From: G963674505 sp964575975
Lineage (GTDB): Bacteria > Desulfobacterota > Desulfobacteria > Desulfobacterales > SKZT01
Direction: 5' to 3'
DNA: 64,000 nucleotides
Assembly (NCBI GenBank): GCA_964575975.1
Contig: CAZNTU010000002.1
Location: 46,581 to 110,580, forward strand
Shown in pieces: positions 8,028 to 16,912 of this stretch (its first letter is position 1; the number at the start of each line of letters is the position of its first letter). Position numbers and translations under genes: made by a program. The notes under the pieces were generated by a model. It worked only from the letters and a program-made list of their open reading frames with translations. It did no database searches and was not told the DNA's origin.

Positions 8028-10505
8028 TCAGGAATCCGATCCCGATTCGGCTTCGGAATTCGAATCGGCATCGGGTCCGGAATCATCGCAGTCCAAGTCG
8101 GAATCCGAGGAGGACCTCGCGGCCGTGGGGTCCTCCTCGAAAGCTATCGGAAGCACCTCGTCCATGTGACTTACGGTAATGAACTTCAGTTTCCGACGAA
8201 TGTTTTTCGGGATTTCGGATAGTTCCTTTTTATTCTTTTCCGGAATGACGACCGTCTTGATTCCTCCTCGCAAGGCCCCCAAGGCTTTTTCCTTCAGACC
8301 GCCGATGGGAAGCACCCGTCCTCTCAACGTAATCTCCCCCGTCAAGGCCACGTATTTGTTGACCGGCTTGTTCGACAAGGCCGAAATCAGCGCCGCGGCA
8401 ATGGCGATGCCGGCCGACGGACCGTCCTTGGGAATCGCCCCGGCCGGAACGTGAATGTGCAAATCCAAATTGTCGAAAATGTTTTCGTCGATCCCCAGAG
8501 CGGGAAGATTCGCCCTGGCGTAGCTCAAGGCGGCCCTGGCCGACTCCTGCATGACCTCGCCGATCTGCCCCGTCAGGATCAGTTCGCCCTTCCCGCCTAT
8601 CAAAGCGGCCTCCACGTACAGCACCTCGCCGCCCGTATATGTCCAAGCAAGTCCGGTGCTCAGTCCGACCTGGCTTTCCTCCTGGTCCATTTCGGGAACG
8701 TACTTGGGAATTCCAAGATAGGCCTCAAGCACGTTCCTGGTAATTTTGATCTCCCCCTTGTCGTTTCCTTCGGCTACCTTCCTGGCGACCTTCCGGCATA
8801 TGGAACCGAGTTCCCGCTCGAGGTTTCTCACCCCGGACTCGTCGGTGTACTCCTCGATGATCTTGGTCAAGGCCCCGTCGCTGACGCCTACGAGCTTGGC
8901 CTTCAAACCGTTCTCCTTGATTTGCCTGGGAAGAAGAAAATCCTTCGCGATGACCAACTTCTCCTCCACGGTGTATCCCGATATGTTAATAATCTCCATC
9001 CGGTCCAGAAGGGCCGACGGAATCGTATCGGTCATGTTTGCCGTAAGGATGAACATCACGTTCGACAAGTCGAACGGAAGGTTCAAGTAATGATCGCTGA
9101 AGGCGGAGTTTTGTTCGGGATCGAGAGCTTCCAGAAGCGCGGAGGACGGATCCCCTCGAAAATCGGAACCTAGCTTGTCGATCTCGTCCATCATGAAAAC
9201 CGGGTTCTTGACCCCGCATTGTTTCAATCCCTGCAGAATTCTTCCGGGAAGCGATCCGATATAGGTCCTGCGATGACCGCGAATCTCGGCCTCGTCCCGT
9301 ATTCCGCCCAAGGAAATCCGGACGAACTTTCGCTTCATGGCCTTGGCGATCGCCTGGCCCAAGGAGGTTTTCCCCACTCCCGGAGGCCCAACGAAACACA
9401 GGATGGGCCCCTTCATGTTCGGATTGAGTTTGCGGACGCTCAAATGCTCCAACACCCGATCCTTGACCTTTTCCAGGCCGCTGTGCTCGCTGTCCAATAT
9501 CTCCTTCGCCTTCACTACGTCGATGAAATCCTTGGTGCTTTTGCTCCAGGGCATTTCCACGAGCCAGTCCAAATATGTCCGAATCACCGAACTTTCGGCC
9601 GAATCCGGATGCATTTGCTCCAGACGCCGCAACTGTTTTTCGGCTTCCTTGAGAGCCTCCTCCGGCATTTTGGCCTTCTTGATCTTCTTGCGGTAATCCT
9701 CGACCTCCTGGAGCTTGTCGTCCTGGTCCCCCAGTTCCCGGTGAATCGCCCTCATCTGCTCTCTGAGGAAATAATCCCGCTGGCTTTTCGAAATTTCGTC
9801 CTTGACGTCGGACTGAATTTTGGCCTGCATGGACGAAAGCTCCACCTCGCGGGACAGAATATCGTTTACTTTCTTCAAGCGCTCGACCGGATTGACGATC
9901 TCCAGCAACGCCTGGGACTCGTCGATCTTCAGCCTAAGATTGGAAGCCACCAAGTCGGCGAGTTTGCCAGGATCCTCGATGCTCTCCAAGATAGGAACCA
10001 CGTCGCCGGTCAGTTCCCCCCGCAGCGCCAGAATCTTTTCCGAGTTTTCCCGCACGTTGCGCATCAGCGCCTCGACTTCCAAAGTGATCTCGGGAATCGG
10101 AGGGTCGTCCACCAGTTCCACCTTTACGCGGTAGTGCGATTTCTTCCTGACGTAATTGGTGATCTTCGCCTTCGCCACTCCCTGGACCAAGGCCTTGAGC
10201 CTGCCGTCCGGAAGCTTCAGCATTCTCAAGATCCTGCTGACCGTCCCTACTTCGTATATTTCTTCGGGCTTCGGATTTTCCACGCCCGGGTCCTTCTGGG
10301 TAACGACAAGCATATACCGGTCTTTGGATACCGCCTCCTCGACCGCCCGCACGGACTTTTCACGCCCCACGAAAAGCGGGAGCAGCATATCGGAAAAAAT
10401 CACGACGTCCCTGAGCGGCATCATCGGAAGGATGTTGGGTATGCTCTCCTCCAGATCGTCTTCCTCGAGGATTGTTATCAAATCGTCCTTGTCTGTTTCC
10501 GCCAT
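8028..10505 (-). CDS. lon: ATP-dependent protease Lon with Ser/Asp-rich tail
   Basis: Soluble hexameric AAA+ protease degrading misfolded and regulatory proteins. From the ATG at 10505 (AGGAGAG four bases upstream) it is 825 residues: N-terminal substrate domain (LPLRD-like PMMPLRDVV), Walker A GPPGVGKTS at about 373-380, sensor and lid, and the protease domain with catalytic Ser697 in PKDGPSAG and Lys740 in GGLKEKA. A longer start at 10583 exists but lacks a ribosome site. After the usual end the protein carries about 35 extra residues made almost only of Ser, Asp, Glu and Ala. An upstream sigma-70-like promoter is listed separately. Confidence 0.96.
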   Translation of the reverse strand: MAETDKDDLITILEEDDLEESIPNILPMMPLRDVVIFSDMLLPLFVGREKSVRAVEEAVSKDRYMLVVTQKDPGVENPKPEEIYEVGTVSRILRMLKLPDGRLKALVQGVAKAKITNYVRKKSHYRVKVELVDDPPIPEITLEVEALMRNVRENSEKILALRGELTGDVVPILESIEDPGKLADLVASNLRLKIDESQALLEIVNPVERLKKVNDILSREVELSSMQAKIQSDVKDEISKSQRDYFLREQMRAIHRELGDQDDKLQEVEDYRKKIKKAKMPEEALKEAEKQLRRLEQMHPDSAESSVIRTYLDWLVEMPWSKSTKDFIDVVKAKEILDSEHSGLEKVKDRVLEHLSVRKLNPNMKGPILCFVGPPGVGKTSLGQAIAKAMKRKFVRISLGGIRDEAEIRGHRRTYIGSLPGRILQGLKQCGVKNPVFMMDEIDKLGSDFRGDPSSALLEALDPEQNSAFSDHYLNLPFDLSNVMFILTANMTDTIPSALLDRMEIINISGYTVEEKLVIAKDFLLPRQIKENGLKAKLVGVSDGALTKIIEEYTDESGVRNLERELGSICRKVARKVAEGNDKGEIKITRNVLEAYLGIPKYVPEMDQEESQVGLSTGLAWTYTGGEVLYVEAALIGGKGELILTGQIGEVMQESARAALSYARANLPALGIDENIFDNLDLHIHVPAGAIPKDGPSAGIAIAAALISALSNKPVNKYVALTGEITLRGRVLPIGGLKEKALGALRGGIKTVVIPEKNKKELSEIPKNIRRKLKFITVSHMDEVLPIAFEEDPTAARSSSDSDLDCDDSGPDADSNSEAESGSDS

Positions 10506-10609
10506 TTTCTCTCCTGTGTATGGATTTTCCTCCGTCGAGTTCGTCAGAATCCCGGCTTTCGTCGCTTTCCATTTAAACCGCACCGGTTCCCCCTCTCAAA
10601 AGGAAGTTT

Positions 10610-10637
10610 AGTATAACACCTAATTTTTCTTTGACAA
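10610..10637 (-). promoter_or_regulatory. Putative sigma-70 promoter of lon
   Basis: Read on the reverse strand, TTGTCA (10632-10637) and TATACT (10610-10615) are separated by 16 bases, about 105 bases upstream of the lon ATG. No CIRCE element or obvious heat-shock sigma-32 promoter was seen in the same spacer, which also carries the upstream region of the divergent prepilin peptidase gene. Confidence 0.55.
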
Positions 10638-10762
10638 CATCAATAATATTTTTTATCGGCGTCCGCTTCCAAGTCGTCTATTGTTAAGCCGTCCGTAATA
10701 TTGTATGGAATACTTGTGAATATAATCATCAAAAACCGTCCTTGTTTTCGGAGATTTGTTCG

Positions 10763-11536
10763 ATGGCCTTTTACGATTACGCAATACCGACTTTCGCGTT
10801 TTTATTCGGCCTGTGCATCGGGAGCTTCCTGAACGTTTGCATCTTCCGCATTCCGGAATCGAGATCGATCGTTCGTCCGCCGTCTTCGTGCCCCGGTTGC
10901 GCAACCCCGATTAAATTCTACGACAATATCCCGGTGCTAAGCTACGTTTTGCTTGGAGGAAAATGCCGCCGCTGCAAAATGCCGATTTCCATCCGGTACC
11001 CACTCGTGGAGCTGTTGACCGGATTGTTCGTCCTGGCACTCTATTTCAAGTTCGGCTTGACGGTCGAAACGCCGATCTATTTCGTCTTTGTCGCGACCCT
11101 TCTTGTAATCACCTTCATCGATATCGACCACAAAATTATTCCCGACTTGATATCGTTGCCGGGTATTCCTATCTTTTTTATCGTCTCTTTGGCAGTGCCT
11201 TCGACGACAGTCTTGGACTCGGTCCTGGGAATTTTGGCGGGCGGCGGAATTCTTTTCGCCATCGCGCAACTCTGGTCCCGCCTCAGAAATATCGAGGCAA
11301 TGGGAATGGGCGACGTTAAACTTCTGGCCATGATCGGGGCGTTGATCGGATGGCAAGGGGTTCTTTTCACGATTTTCGTTTCGTCCGCCGCCGGTTCCCT
11401 CGTGGGTTTGCCGCTCATGCTTTCCAAAGGCGAGGACCTGAAAATGGAAGTCCCTTTCGGACCTTTCTTGGCGCTGGGGGCCGTCTCCTATCTGTTCTTC
11501 GGTCCGGAGGCCATCGACTGGTATTTTTCGATATAA
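10763..11536 (+). CDS. pilD: Type IV prepilin peptidase / methyltransferase
   Basis: Polytopic inner-membrane aspartyl protease that cleaves and N-methylates type IV pilin and type II pseudopilin leaders. The 257-residue protein has the N-terminal FGLCIGSFLNVCIFR, the cytoplasmic domain with two CxxC pairs (CPGC and CRRC), and the two catalytic aspartate regions, IDIDHKIIPD and GMGDVKL. About seven to eight membrane segments are visible. The ATG at 10763 has CGGAG upstream; a TTG seven codons earlier is less likely. A GspE/PilB-like ATPase at 33992 could belong to the same secretion or pilus machine. Confidence 0.93.
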   Translation: MAFYDYAIPTFAFLFGLCIGSFLNVCIFRIPESRSIVRPPSSCPGCATPIKFYDNIPVLSYVLLGGKCRRCKMPISIRYPLVELLTGLFVLALYFKFGLTVETPIYFVFVATLLVITFIDIDHKIIPDLISLPGIPIFFIVSLAVPSTTVLDSVLGILAGGGILFAIAQLWSRLRNIEAMGMGDVKLLAMIGALIGWQGVLFTIFVSSAAGSLVGLPLMLSKGEDLKMEVPFGPFLALGAVSYLFFGPEAIDWYFSI

Positions 11537-11592
11537 TACTCTACACGGCAAATGAACAACAACAGTCGCCATATATAATAAGGTATAAGATT

Positions 11593-12585
11593 TTGTCCGA
11601 CTTAAAACTCGTGGATTCATATGGACGTCGATTGAACTATCTTCGCGTGTCCATAACCGACCGCTGCAATCTCAACTGTCGATACTGCGAACCTCTCAGG
11701 AGGATTTCGTTGCTGTCCCACGACCAGATTCTGAGATACGAGGAAATTTTGCGCCTCGTGCGGATTTTCGCGGAGATGGGAATCGACAAGGTCCGCGTCA
11801 CGGGCGGAGAACCTTTGATTCGCAAGGGCGTATGCGAATTCGTTGATCGCCTGACGGTTATCGACGGTTTGACAGACGTGTCTTTGACCACCAACGCGAT
11901 CTGTCTTGCAAAGAACCTCGAAAGGATAAAGGCTTCCGGGATCAAGAGGATCAATATCAGCTTGGACACGCTGGACCGGGAGAAATTCGAGAAAATCACC
12001 GGACACGACCGTTTCGAAATCGTCTGGGACGGAATCATGAAAGCCTACGAGGCGGGTTTTTCTCCGATCAAGTTGAACACGGTGGTGCTGGCCGGTGTTA
12101 ACGACGACGAATTGCCGGACCTTGCCGCATTGTCCTTCGCGTATCCCTTCCATGTCCGTTTTATCGAATACATGCCGGTGGGCGACTGTTCTCTGGCGAC
12201 CGAAAAGCCCCTTTTAGCTCCGGAAATATTGGAGCGACTCCGGGTTCTGGGCGAGCTGGTTCCGATTAACAGAGACGTATCCGGCGGTCCGGCCAGACGG
12301 TTCAAGTTCAAGGGAGCCAAAGGGGAAATCGGGGTGATTGCGGCCATGAGCGAGCATTTCTGCCACGAATGCAATCGACTCAGGCTGACCGCCGCAGGAA
12401 GCCTGCGAACGTGCCTTTTATCCGATCATTCGGTGGATCTGAAAAGCCCCATGAGGGCTGGCTGCTCCGACGAGGACCTCGCCCTGATCATTGCGGAAGC
12501 CGTCCGGCACAAGCAGGCCGAACACACGCTGAGGCCCGGTTCCTGCGGACAAGTCGCCGACCGGATGTCGTCCATCGGAGGGTGA
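11593..12585 (+). CDS. moaA: GTP 3',8-cyclase MoaA
   Basis: Radical-SAM enzyme that starts molybdopterin synthesis. The N-terminal SAM cluster motif is CNLNCRYC, the second cluster lies in FCHECNRLRL with a further Cys in LRTCL, and the protein ends in the conserved Gly-Gly. From the TTG at 11593 it is 330 residues and begins SDLKLVDSYGR, the usual MoaA N-terminus; a GTG at 11611 is the alternative. No other moa or mob genes are in the window. Its product would serve molybdo- or tungsto-enzymes elsewhere. Confidence 0.93.
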   Translation: MSDLKLVDSYGRRLNYLRVSITDRCNLNCRYCEPLRRISLLSHDQILRYEEILRLVRIFAEMGIDKVRVTGGEPLIRKGVCEFVDRLTVIDGLTDVSLTTNAICLAKNLERIKASGIKRINISLDTLDREKFEKITGHDRFEIVWDGIMKAYEAGFSPIKLNTVVLAGVNDDELPDLAALSFAYPFHVRFIEYMPVGDCSLATEKPLLAPEILERLRVLGELVPINRDVSGGPARRFKFKGAKGEIGVIAAMSEHFCHECNRLRLTAAGSLRTCLLSDHSVDLKSPMRAGCSDEDLALIIAEAVRHKQAEHTLRPGSCGQVADRMSSIGG

Positions 12586-12624
12586 AACGTTTTTGTTTAC
12601 ATTATAGCGAATAAAGGGTGGGTC

Positions 12625-12900
12625 ATGTCTTCTCAAACGACCGTGCTGATTTTCATGTGCTTTCTTTACGTTCTGATACTTGCATCGTTCAACCAAGCCA
12701 GGAAAAAATACTCCGGCGGCAAGATCGGCGCCGTCATCAACCTGATACTGGTAACGGTGGTCTTGCTGTTCGTCTCGGAATACGTCGAGTTCCTGAATCC
12801 GTTCGTGCCCGGAGAAATCACATCGACGCTCCAAACCCTGTTCAAGACTGTGGGGTTGTCGTTTTTGGCCTACGGGGGGGTTCGCATCGCGGGAAAATAA
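12625..12900 (+). CDS. Small membrane protein, unknown
   Basis: A 91-residue hydrophobic protein with three likely membrane segments (about residues 5-20, 35-52 and 72-88) separated by a short basic loop (ARKKYSGGK). I do not recognise a family. It begins with ATG at 12625, 39 bases after moaA, and ends one base from the convergent PATAN-domain gene. The start has GGGTGG at a plausible distance. It may be co-transcribed with moaA, but nothing in the sequence ties it to cofactor synthesis. Confidence 0.65.
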   Translation: MSSQTTVLIFMCFLYVLILASFNQARKKYSGGKIGAVINLILVTVVLLFVSEYVEFLNPFVPGEITSTLQTLFKTVGLSFLAYGGVRIAGK

Positions 12901-12901
12901 A

Positions 12902-14188
12902 TCAAAATTCCAACCCGTCCTTCCGTCTGAAAAGTTCGAAAATCTTCCCGACGCCACTTTTACCGAATTCCCGTTTTTGGATCAGTCGTCCCTTCAGTTT
13001 CGCGAGGATATCCCCGATATCGTTGATTATGTAAATCTTCTTGATCGCCTCGCTTTGGTATTTGTCAACATAGACAAGCGTTTCCTCTATTTTATCGATC
13101 ATATCCAAAGCGAGGTCGGTTCCCAATATTTCCGGCGCCCGGTCCAAAATATTCCTTAAGAATTCGTTGAAACCGTTTACCAGAAAAAGGCGGCCTTCCT
13201 CTATATCCCGGATCGCCTTCATGGCCTCCATCACATTGTATATGTTGGTCGCGTAGGGATTGGCCGGGTCGAAATCCCGGAAAATATCGGTTTTCTTGAA
13301 ATTCGAATCGTCGGGCTTGCTTTCGTCGAAAATCGCCCCGGCGTCCTTTCCCAATTCCTTTTCGAGCATCCTGCACACCACATGAAGCACGTCGAGATAT
13401 ACCATTACGATAGCCGAATAAAACGCGACATGCTCCTGGAATTCCCTCCGCTCCTTCTCTTTCTTTTCCGACTTCCCGGCCGTGCTTTGCGCGTCGGTTA
13501 TCAGCCCCGAGGAAACGAGGGAATACAAGACCTTGAAAACGACGAATTCGTCGTAGCCGCTTTCTTCGACGACTTGGCGCACGGAACGGCTTCCGTCTAT
13601 CAAAGACAGGATTCGCCATTCTTCGGCGTTCAATTTCACCTCCTCCTTGCCCTGGATTGTCTCCGAGATTTTAAAAACCTGTTTGTCGCTCGTGATTTGT
13701 TTTCTGATGATCGACATCTCGTCGATCCGCCGGGACGCCTCCAGCAGGACCTTGGTGGTGTTCAGCCGCGTGGCCGCAGCCCCCCGCAAGTTAATAAGGG
13801 CGTCCTGATATTCGAACTCGCCTTTTTCCCAAAGAAAGAGCTTGAAGATGATCTCCTCGACATGCTTGTTGATAATGTCTTGCAGGTCTTCCAAGGAGAC
13901 AAAACCTTTTTCCACCAGTACCTTTTCAAGCGAATGCCTCCTTGCTTTCGCGAGGCGCAGGCATTCCTCGACCTGTTTTTTCGAAACAAGCCCTCTTTTC
14001 AGAAGAGAAAAGCTTAAACGCGTCTCTTTCGCCGACCCTACCGCATAAACGATATCGCCTTCCTTGAAGATTATCTTGATTTCGTGTTCCTGTTTTTTGA
14101 GGCGAAGGATGCCGCTCTTTTGGTCGTTGCACAAAAGCTGCAAAATACTGGTGAGAAAAAAAGTTTCGAAGTTGCCTTTCAGAAGCAT
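12902..14188 (-). CDS. DUF4388/PATAN-domain protein
   Basis: The first roughly 120 residues match the PATAN (PatA N-terminal) pattern: KGNFETFFLTSILQLL, then GILRLKK and an EGDIVYAVG turn. Proteins with this domain are found in gliding, chemotaxis-like and signalling systems of deltaproteobacteria and cyanobacteria. A winged-helix-like stretch follows near 190-250 (WRILSLIDGSRSVRQVV), and the last 170 residues are helical and unassigned. It is predicted cytoplasmic with no membrane segment. GGAAG lies seven bases before the ATG. No receiver or kinase gene is adjacent, so the signalling partner is unknown. Confidence 0.72.
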   Translation of the reverse strand: MLLKGNFETFFLTSILQLLCNDQKSGILRLKKQEHEIKIIFKEGDIVYAVGSAKETRLSFSLLKRGLVSKKQVEECLRLAKARRHSLEKVLVEKGFVSLEDLQDIINKHVEEIIFKLFLWEKGEFEYQDALINLRGAAATRLNTTKVLLEASRRIDEMSIIRKQITSDKQVFKISETIQGKEEVKLNAEEWRILSLIDGSRSVRQVVEESGYDEFVVFKVLYSLVSSGLITDAQSTAGKSEKKEKERREFQEHVAFYSAIVMVYLDVLHVVCRMLEKELGKDAGAIFDESKPDDSNFKKTDIFRDFDPANPYATNIYNVMEAMKAIRDIEEGRLFLVNGFNEFLRNILDRAPEILGTDLALDMIDKIEETLVYVDKYQSEAIKKIYIINDIGDILAKLKGRLIQKREFGKSGVGKIFELFRRKDGLEF

Positions 14189-14225
14189 TGCGATCTTCCG
14201 GCATGGAGAGAGGTTGGCGACGATT

Positions 14226-14696
14226 TCAATTTCGCAGCGTAGCCTGAAGTCTTTTCGGGTAAACGAGCAACTCCAGAGCCGAAACGATATCCGTGCAGAC
14301 TATGTCCGCATACATCAGAGCTTGCCCGAAGGCGCCTTCTTTCAAAACGACGGCTATCCCCAACGCGGCCTCCCGGATCATGGACAGATCGTTTCTCCCG
14401 TTGCCGATGCAAACGACGCTCTCGGCGCCCAGACCTTTGACGTAATTCAGCTTTTGCCCGGCCTGGTCTTGCGCCCCCAGGATATGAACGGAACAGTAAA
14501 TACCCGCCAGACCGTCCCGCGCGTTCCCGAACGTGTCCGCCGTCACGACATGCACATGGAGGTTCCGGGACAACGCATCGAGCAAGTCCTTCACTCCGGC
14601 CGCGATATTGCCGTCCACGGCCATCGTGCCGTTGTAGTCCAATACCAAATGTTTCAATTCCAGTTTTCGGCCGCCGGGTATGTCTATCTCGATCAT
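14226..14696 (-). CDS. HAD-superfamily hydrolase (soluble P-type-ATPase-like, COG4087 type)
   Basis: A 156-residue HAD core. Motif I is LDYNGTMAVDG, with Asp nucleophile but Asn where most phosphatases have the second Asp, as in the soluble P-type-ATPase-like group. Motif II/III correspond to VVTADTFG and the acidic IGNGRNDLSMI. The physiological substrate is not known. The ATG at 14696 has AAAGGA seven bases upstream, better than the codon ten residues earlier. The gene lies just downstream of a decayed cyclic-nucleotide-binding gene. Confidence 0.78.
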   Translation of the reverse strand: MIEIDIPGGRKLELKHLVLDYNGTMAVDGNIAAGVKDLLDALSRNLHVHVVTADTFGNARDGLAGIYCSVHILGAQDQAGQKLNYVKGLGAESVVCIGNGRNDLSMIREAALGIAVVLKEGAFGQALMYADIVCTDIVSALELLVYPKRLQATLRN

Positions 14697-14729
14697 GGCA
14701 TTTCCTTTAAAATTGTGGAAGATCATGTC

Positions 14730-15090
14730 TTATCGATGAATTTTCACAATCGCGGACGGTCTATCGCAAACCACCTTGGCTACGGTCTTTTCCGTGAAAA
14801 TCGCGGACTCCCCAAAAACCTCCCCTTCCATTATAGAACAGAGTTCCACGACCTTTCTCTCGGACTCGGAGAACGACACCCGCGCGCCTCCTTCGATCAA
14901 GACGTAAAATATGTCGATGCCCGATAATATGAAAACAAGAGAACCGCGTCAAGCTATACCTCCACGCGCATCGCTCATTTTCCAGTCGTTCGCCTACGGC
15001 CCGCGCGGCTGAAATAAAAAGTGTCGCCAACGACCGGGCCTCTGTAATGGAAAAGCCGGTATCTTGTCTTGAACGAAACAGACCCTCCAT
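14730..15090 (-). pseudogene. Decayed cyclic-nucleotide-binding (CNB) domain gene
   Basis: Reading the reverse strand from 14948 to 14730 gives 72 codons that look like the second half of a CNB domain: GSLVFILSGIDIFYVLIEGG, then GEVFGESAIF, the usual phosphate-binding cassette region. The frame has no ATG, GTG or TTG before the domain and is closed upstream by TGA at 14949-14951. The preceding residues (WRYSLT) fit in another frame that opens at 15090, so a single frameshift near 14950 would join the two into a 120-residue protein. The N-terminal half is weakly convincing. A sequencing error is the alternative. Confidence 0.5.
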
Positions 15091-15284
15091 ACCATGCTAT
15101 GCCGTCAGGAAGGATTTGGGTTCGGGAAACGGCGGCGGCATAGGCGAAAAAATGAACGACCCGGCCGTGGCGGATCGTCAAAAGCGCAACAGAACGAGCT
15201 GGTCCCTTGAGGAATCGGTCGCTCTCGCCGCGCTGGAATGCCTGAAGATAAACAACGAATGGTTTCAAACAGGAGAAATCGAAT
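15091..15284. other. Spacer with no recognisable gene
   Basis: Together with the decayed CNB gene this leaves about 590 bases without an intact gene between the HAD protein and the nitroreductase. Short open frames exist on both strands, but none has a credible ribosome site plus a recognisable product. Confidence 0.5.
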
Positions 15285-16235
15285 TCAGACTTGCGGCTTA
15301 GCCAATAATGCTATTGTAACCGGACAATTCGAAAAGATCCGGACAACCGGTCTTTTTCGACCGCATACCTTCCGATAGGTCTCCTCGGGCCATCCTAGTG
15401 CGATAACGGCGTGGACGTTTTCCTCGTCGGGGATGCCCAGTTTTCGGGCGATGTTTCTATCGTGTTTCATGGCTTCGACGGCGAAGCCGATCAGGCAGGA
15501 ACCGAGGCCCAGGGCGTGGGCGGCCAGGAGGATGTTCTGGGAGGCCAGGAGGGCGTCCTCGGCGGGGCAGCTGGCACCGGGCCGGGAGCCTACGATTATC
15601 GCGGCGGTCGCGCCGTGGAAAAGACGATCCCTGCCGGTTCGGTCGTACTGCTCGATGGCTTTCTGCACCGACCGGTAATAGTTCCGATAATAGCGGTCGA
15701 GGGTTCCCTTTCCGATCAATTTCAAGCTTTTTCGCAAGAGAGAGTTTCGGGCAAGGCGGTTCAGTTTTCGGAAGAAATCGCCGATCAAATCCCCTGCGGT
15801 CATGACGGCCGCGCGGTCGGGAAGGACGGTGAACGTCCATTTCTGGCTGTTCGTGCCCGACGGGGCGCAAATGCCCACGTTGATCAAGTCCTCGAGAAGT
15901 TCGAGCCGCACGGGGTCGGGGTTGTAATTTCGGCAGGAGCGGCGCGAGCGCATAAGGCTTGAGAGGCCGGACACGTCGTACCGGCCGAAAGGTATCCATT
16001 CGTCGGAACTCTCGAAGGAGCGAAAGCGGGGCGTGTCGGAGTCGAGACCGGCAACCCGGATGGCATCGACCGGGCACGCGGCTTCGCAGTGGCCGCAGGA
16101 CAGGGAACGGTCGCCCGCGACAACCGCCTTGCCGTCCTTCACGACCAAGGTTTCCGAAGGGCACGCGGCGACGCACAGGCCGCATCCGACGCACCTTTCT
16201 TGATCGATCTCGATATGTACGTCCCTGTCTATCAT
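15285..16235 (-). CDS. Nitroreductase-family protein with N-terminal 2[4Fe-4S] ferredoxin domain
   Basis: The first about 60 residues hold two 4Fe-4S motifs (CVGCGLCVAACP and CGHCEAACP), followed from about residue 80 by a nitroreductase flavoprotein domain (RRSCRNYNPDPV, then ICAPSGTNSQKW and near the end GLGSCLIGF). Such proteins use ferredoxin-type electrons to reduce an unknown substrate with FMN. The start is uncertain: ATG at 16235 or a TTG at 16256. It lies directly downstream of a MarR-family gene (58 bases), a common pairing of regulator and flavin reductase. Confidence 0.85.
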   Translation of the reverse strand: MIDRDVHIEIDQERCVGCGLCVAACPSETLVVKDGKAVVAGDRSLSCGHCEAACPVDAIRVAGLDSDTPRFRSFESSDEWIPFGRYDVSGLSSLMRSRRSCRNYNPDPVRLELLEDLINVGICAPSGTNSQKWTFTVLPDRAAVMTAGDLIGDFFRKLNRLARNSLLRKSLKLIGKGTLDRYYRNYYRSVQKAIEQYDRTGRDRLFHGATAAIIVGSRPGASCPAEDALLASQNILLAAHALGLGSCLIGFAVEAMKHDRNIARKLGIPDEENVHAVIALGWPEETYRKVCGRKRPVVRIFSNCPVTIALLAKPQV

Positions 16236-16293
16236 TGCTGCAACCGAAACCGGCAATCAAAGGGGTCCCTACCCCGTTTGGGTTTTCAAAGCC

Positions 16294-16764
16294 TCACTCG
16301 ATGGGGGCGTCGTCCAAATCCATCAGCTCGACGATCCTGTCGATGGATTTCATGATGTCTTCGCGTTCGTTAAGGTCCAACTCCGCGAACTTCTTTTGGA
16401 ACTTTTCCTGCAGGGGAGTCGGGGCCTGCTCGAGAAAGGCGAGACCTTCCTCGGTGATTTCCACGTGTATTTGCCGGCGGTCGACGCTGATACGGTTGCG
16501 GCGGACCAAATTGCGCTTTTCCAGCCGATCGACTATTCCGGTGACGGTGCTTTTGTTCAAAAAAACGTTTTTTGTCAACTCGCCGAGAGGTACGGGTCCC
16601 CTTTGGGAAATTTCCCATAGGCAGATCAGTTGGGGAATGGTGATCTTGTACTTTTCCTGGATGAATTTCGAGTGTTTGTCCAAGCCATGGGATATTTGTC
16701 TGAGTCTTTTGGTTACGTGAACGATGCCGGGGTACACCATTTGTATTGCGCCTCTTGTATTCAT
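16294..16764 (-). CDS. MarR-family transcriptional regulator
   Basis: About 156 residues with the MarR winged helix: YKITIPQLICLWEI, then GELTKNVFLNKSTVTGIVDRLE as recognition region and the wing VDRRQIHVEITEEG. MarR proteins are dimeric repressors released by small phenolic or oxidised ligands. Three starts are possible (16797 TTG, 16764 ATG, 16740 ATG with AGAGG ten bases upstream). It probably controls itself and the ferredoxin-nitroreductase gene downstream. A promoter with the usual spacing lies upstream. Confidence 0.9.
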   Translation of the reverse strand: MNTRGAIQMVYPGIVHVTKRLRQISHGLDKHSKFIQEKYKITIPQLICLWEISQRGPVPLGELTKNVFLNKSTVTGIVDRLEKRNLVRRNRISVDRRQIHVEITEEGLAFLEQAPTPLQEKFQKKFAELDLNEREDIMKSIDRIVELMDLDDAPIE

Positions 16765-16863
16765 GCTTTTTTTCGAATCCGATTTTCGCCCGGACAAAAC
16801 GCTCGTGCCGAAAAGCTAACTATTGCTCCCGAAGGCCGTGCCGAAATTCCGGCGAAGGAAAGT

Positions 16864-16892
16864 ATAATAAAACCATAATATGCAATTTACAA
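16864..16892 (-). promoter_or_regulatory. Putative promoter of the marR-nitroreductase operon
   Basis: On the reverse strand TTGTAA (16887-16892) and TATTAT (16864-16869) are spaced by 17 bases in an A+T-rich patch about 100 bases before the MarR start. The AT-rich partly palindromic spacer (ATTGCATATTATGG) could also hold the MarR operator, which is inference. Confidence 0.5.
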
Positions 16893-16912
16893 ATAAAATT
16901 GTTTCCGACGTT

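Noticed and set aside
14949..14951. In-frame TGA as a selenocysteine codon in the CNB remnant
   Set aside because: A second stop (TAG at 14994) occurs upstream in the same frame and no SECIS-like hairpin follows; a frameshift explains the domain better.
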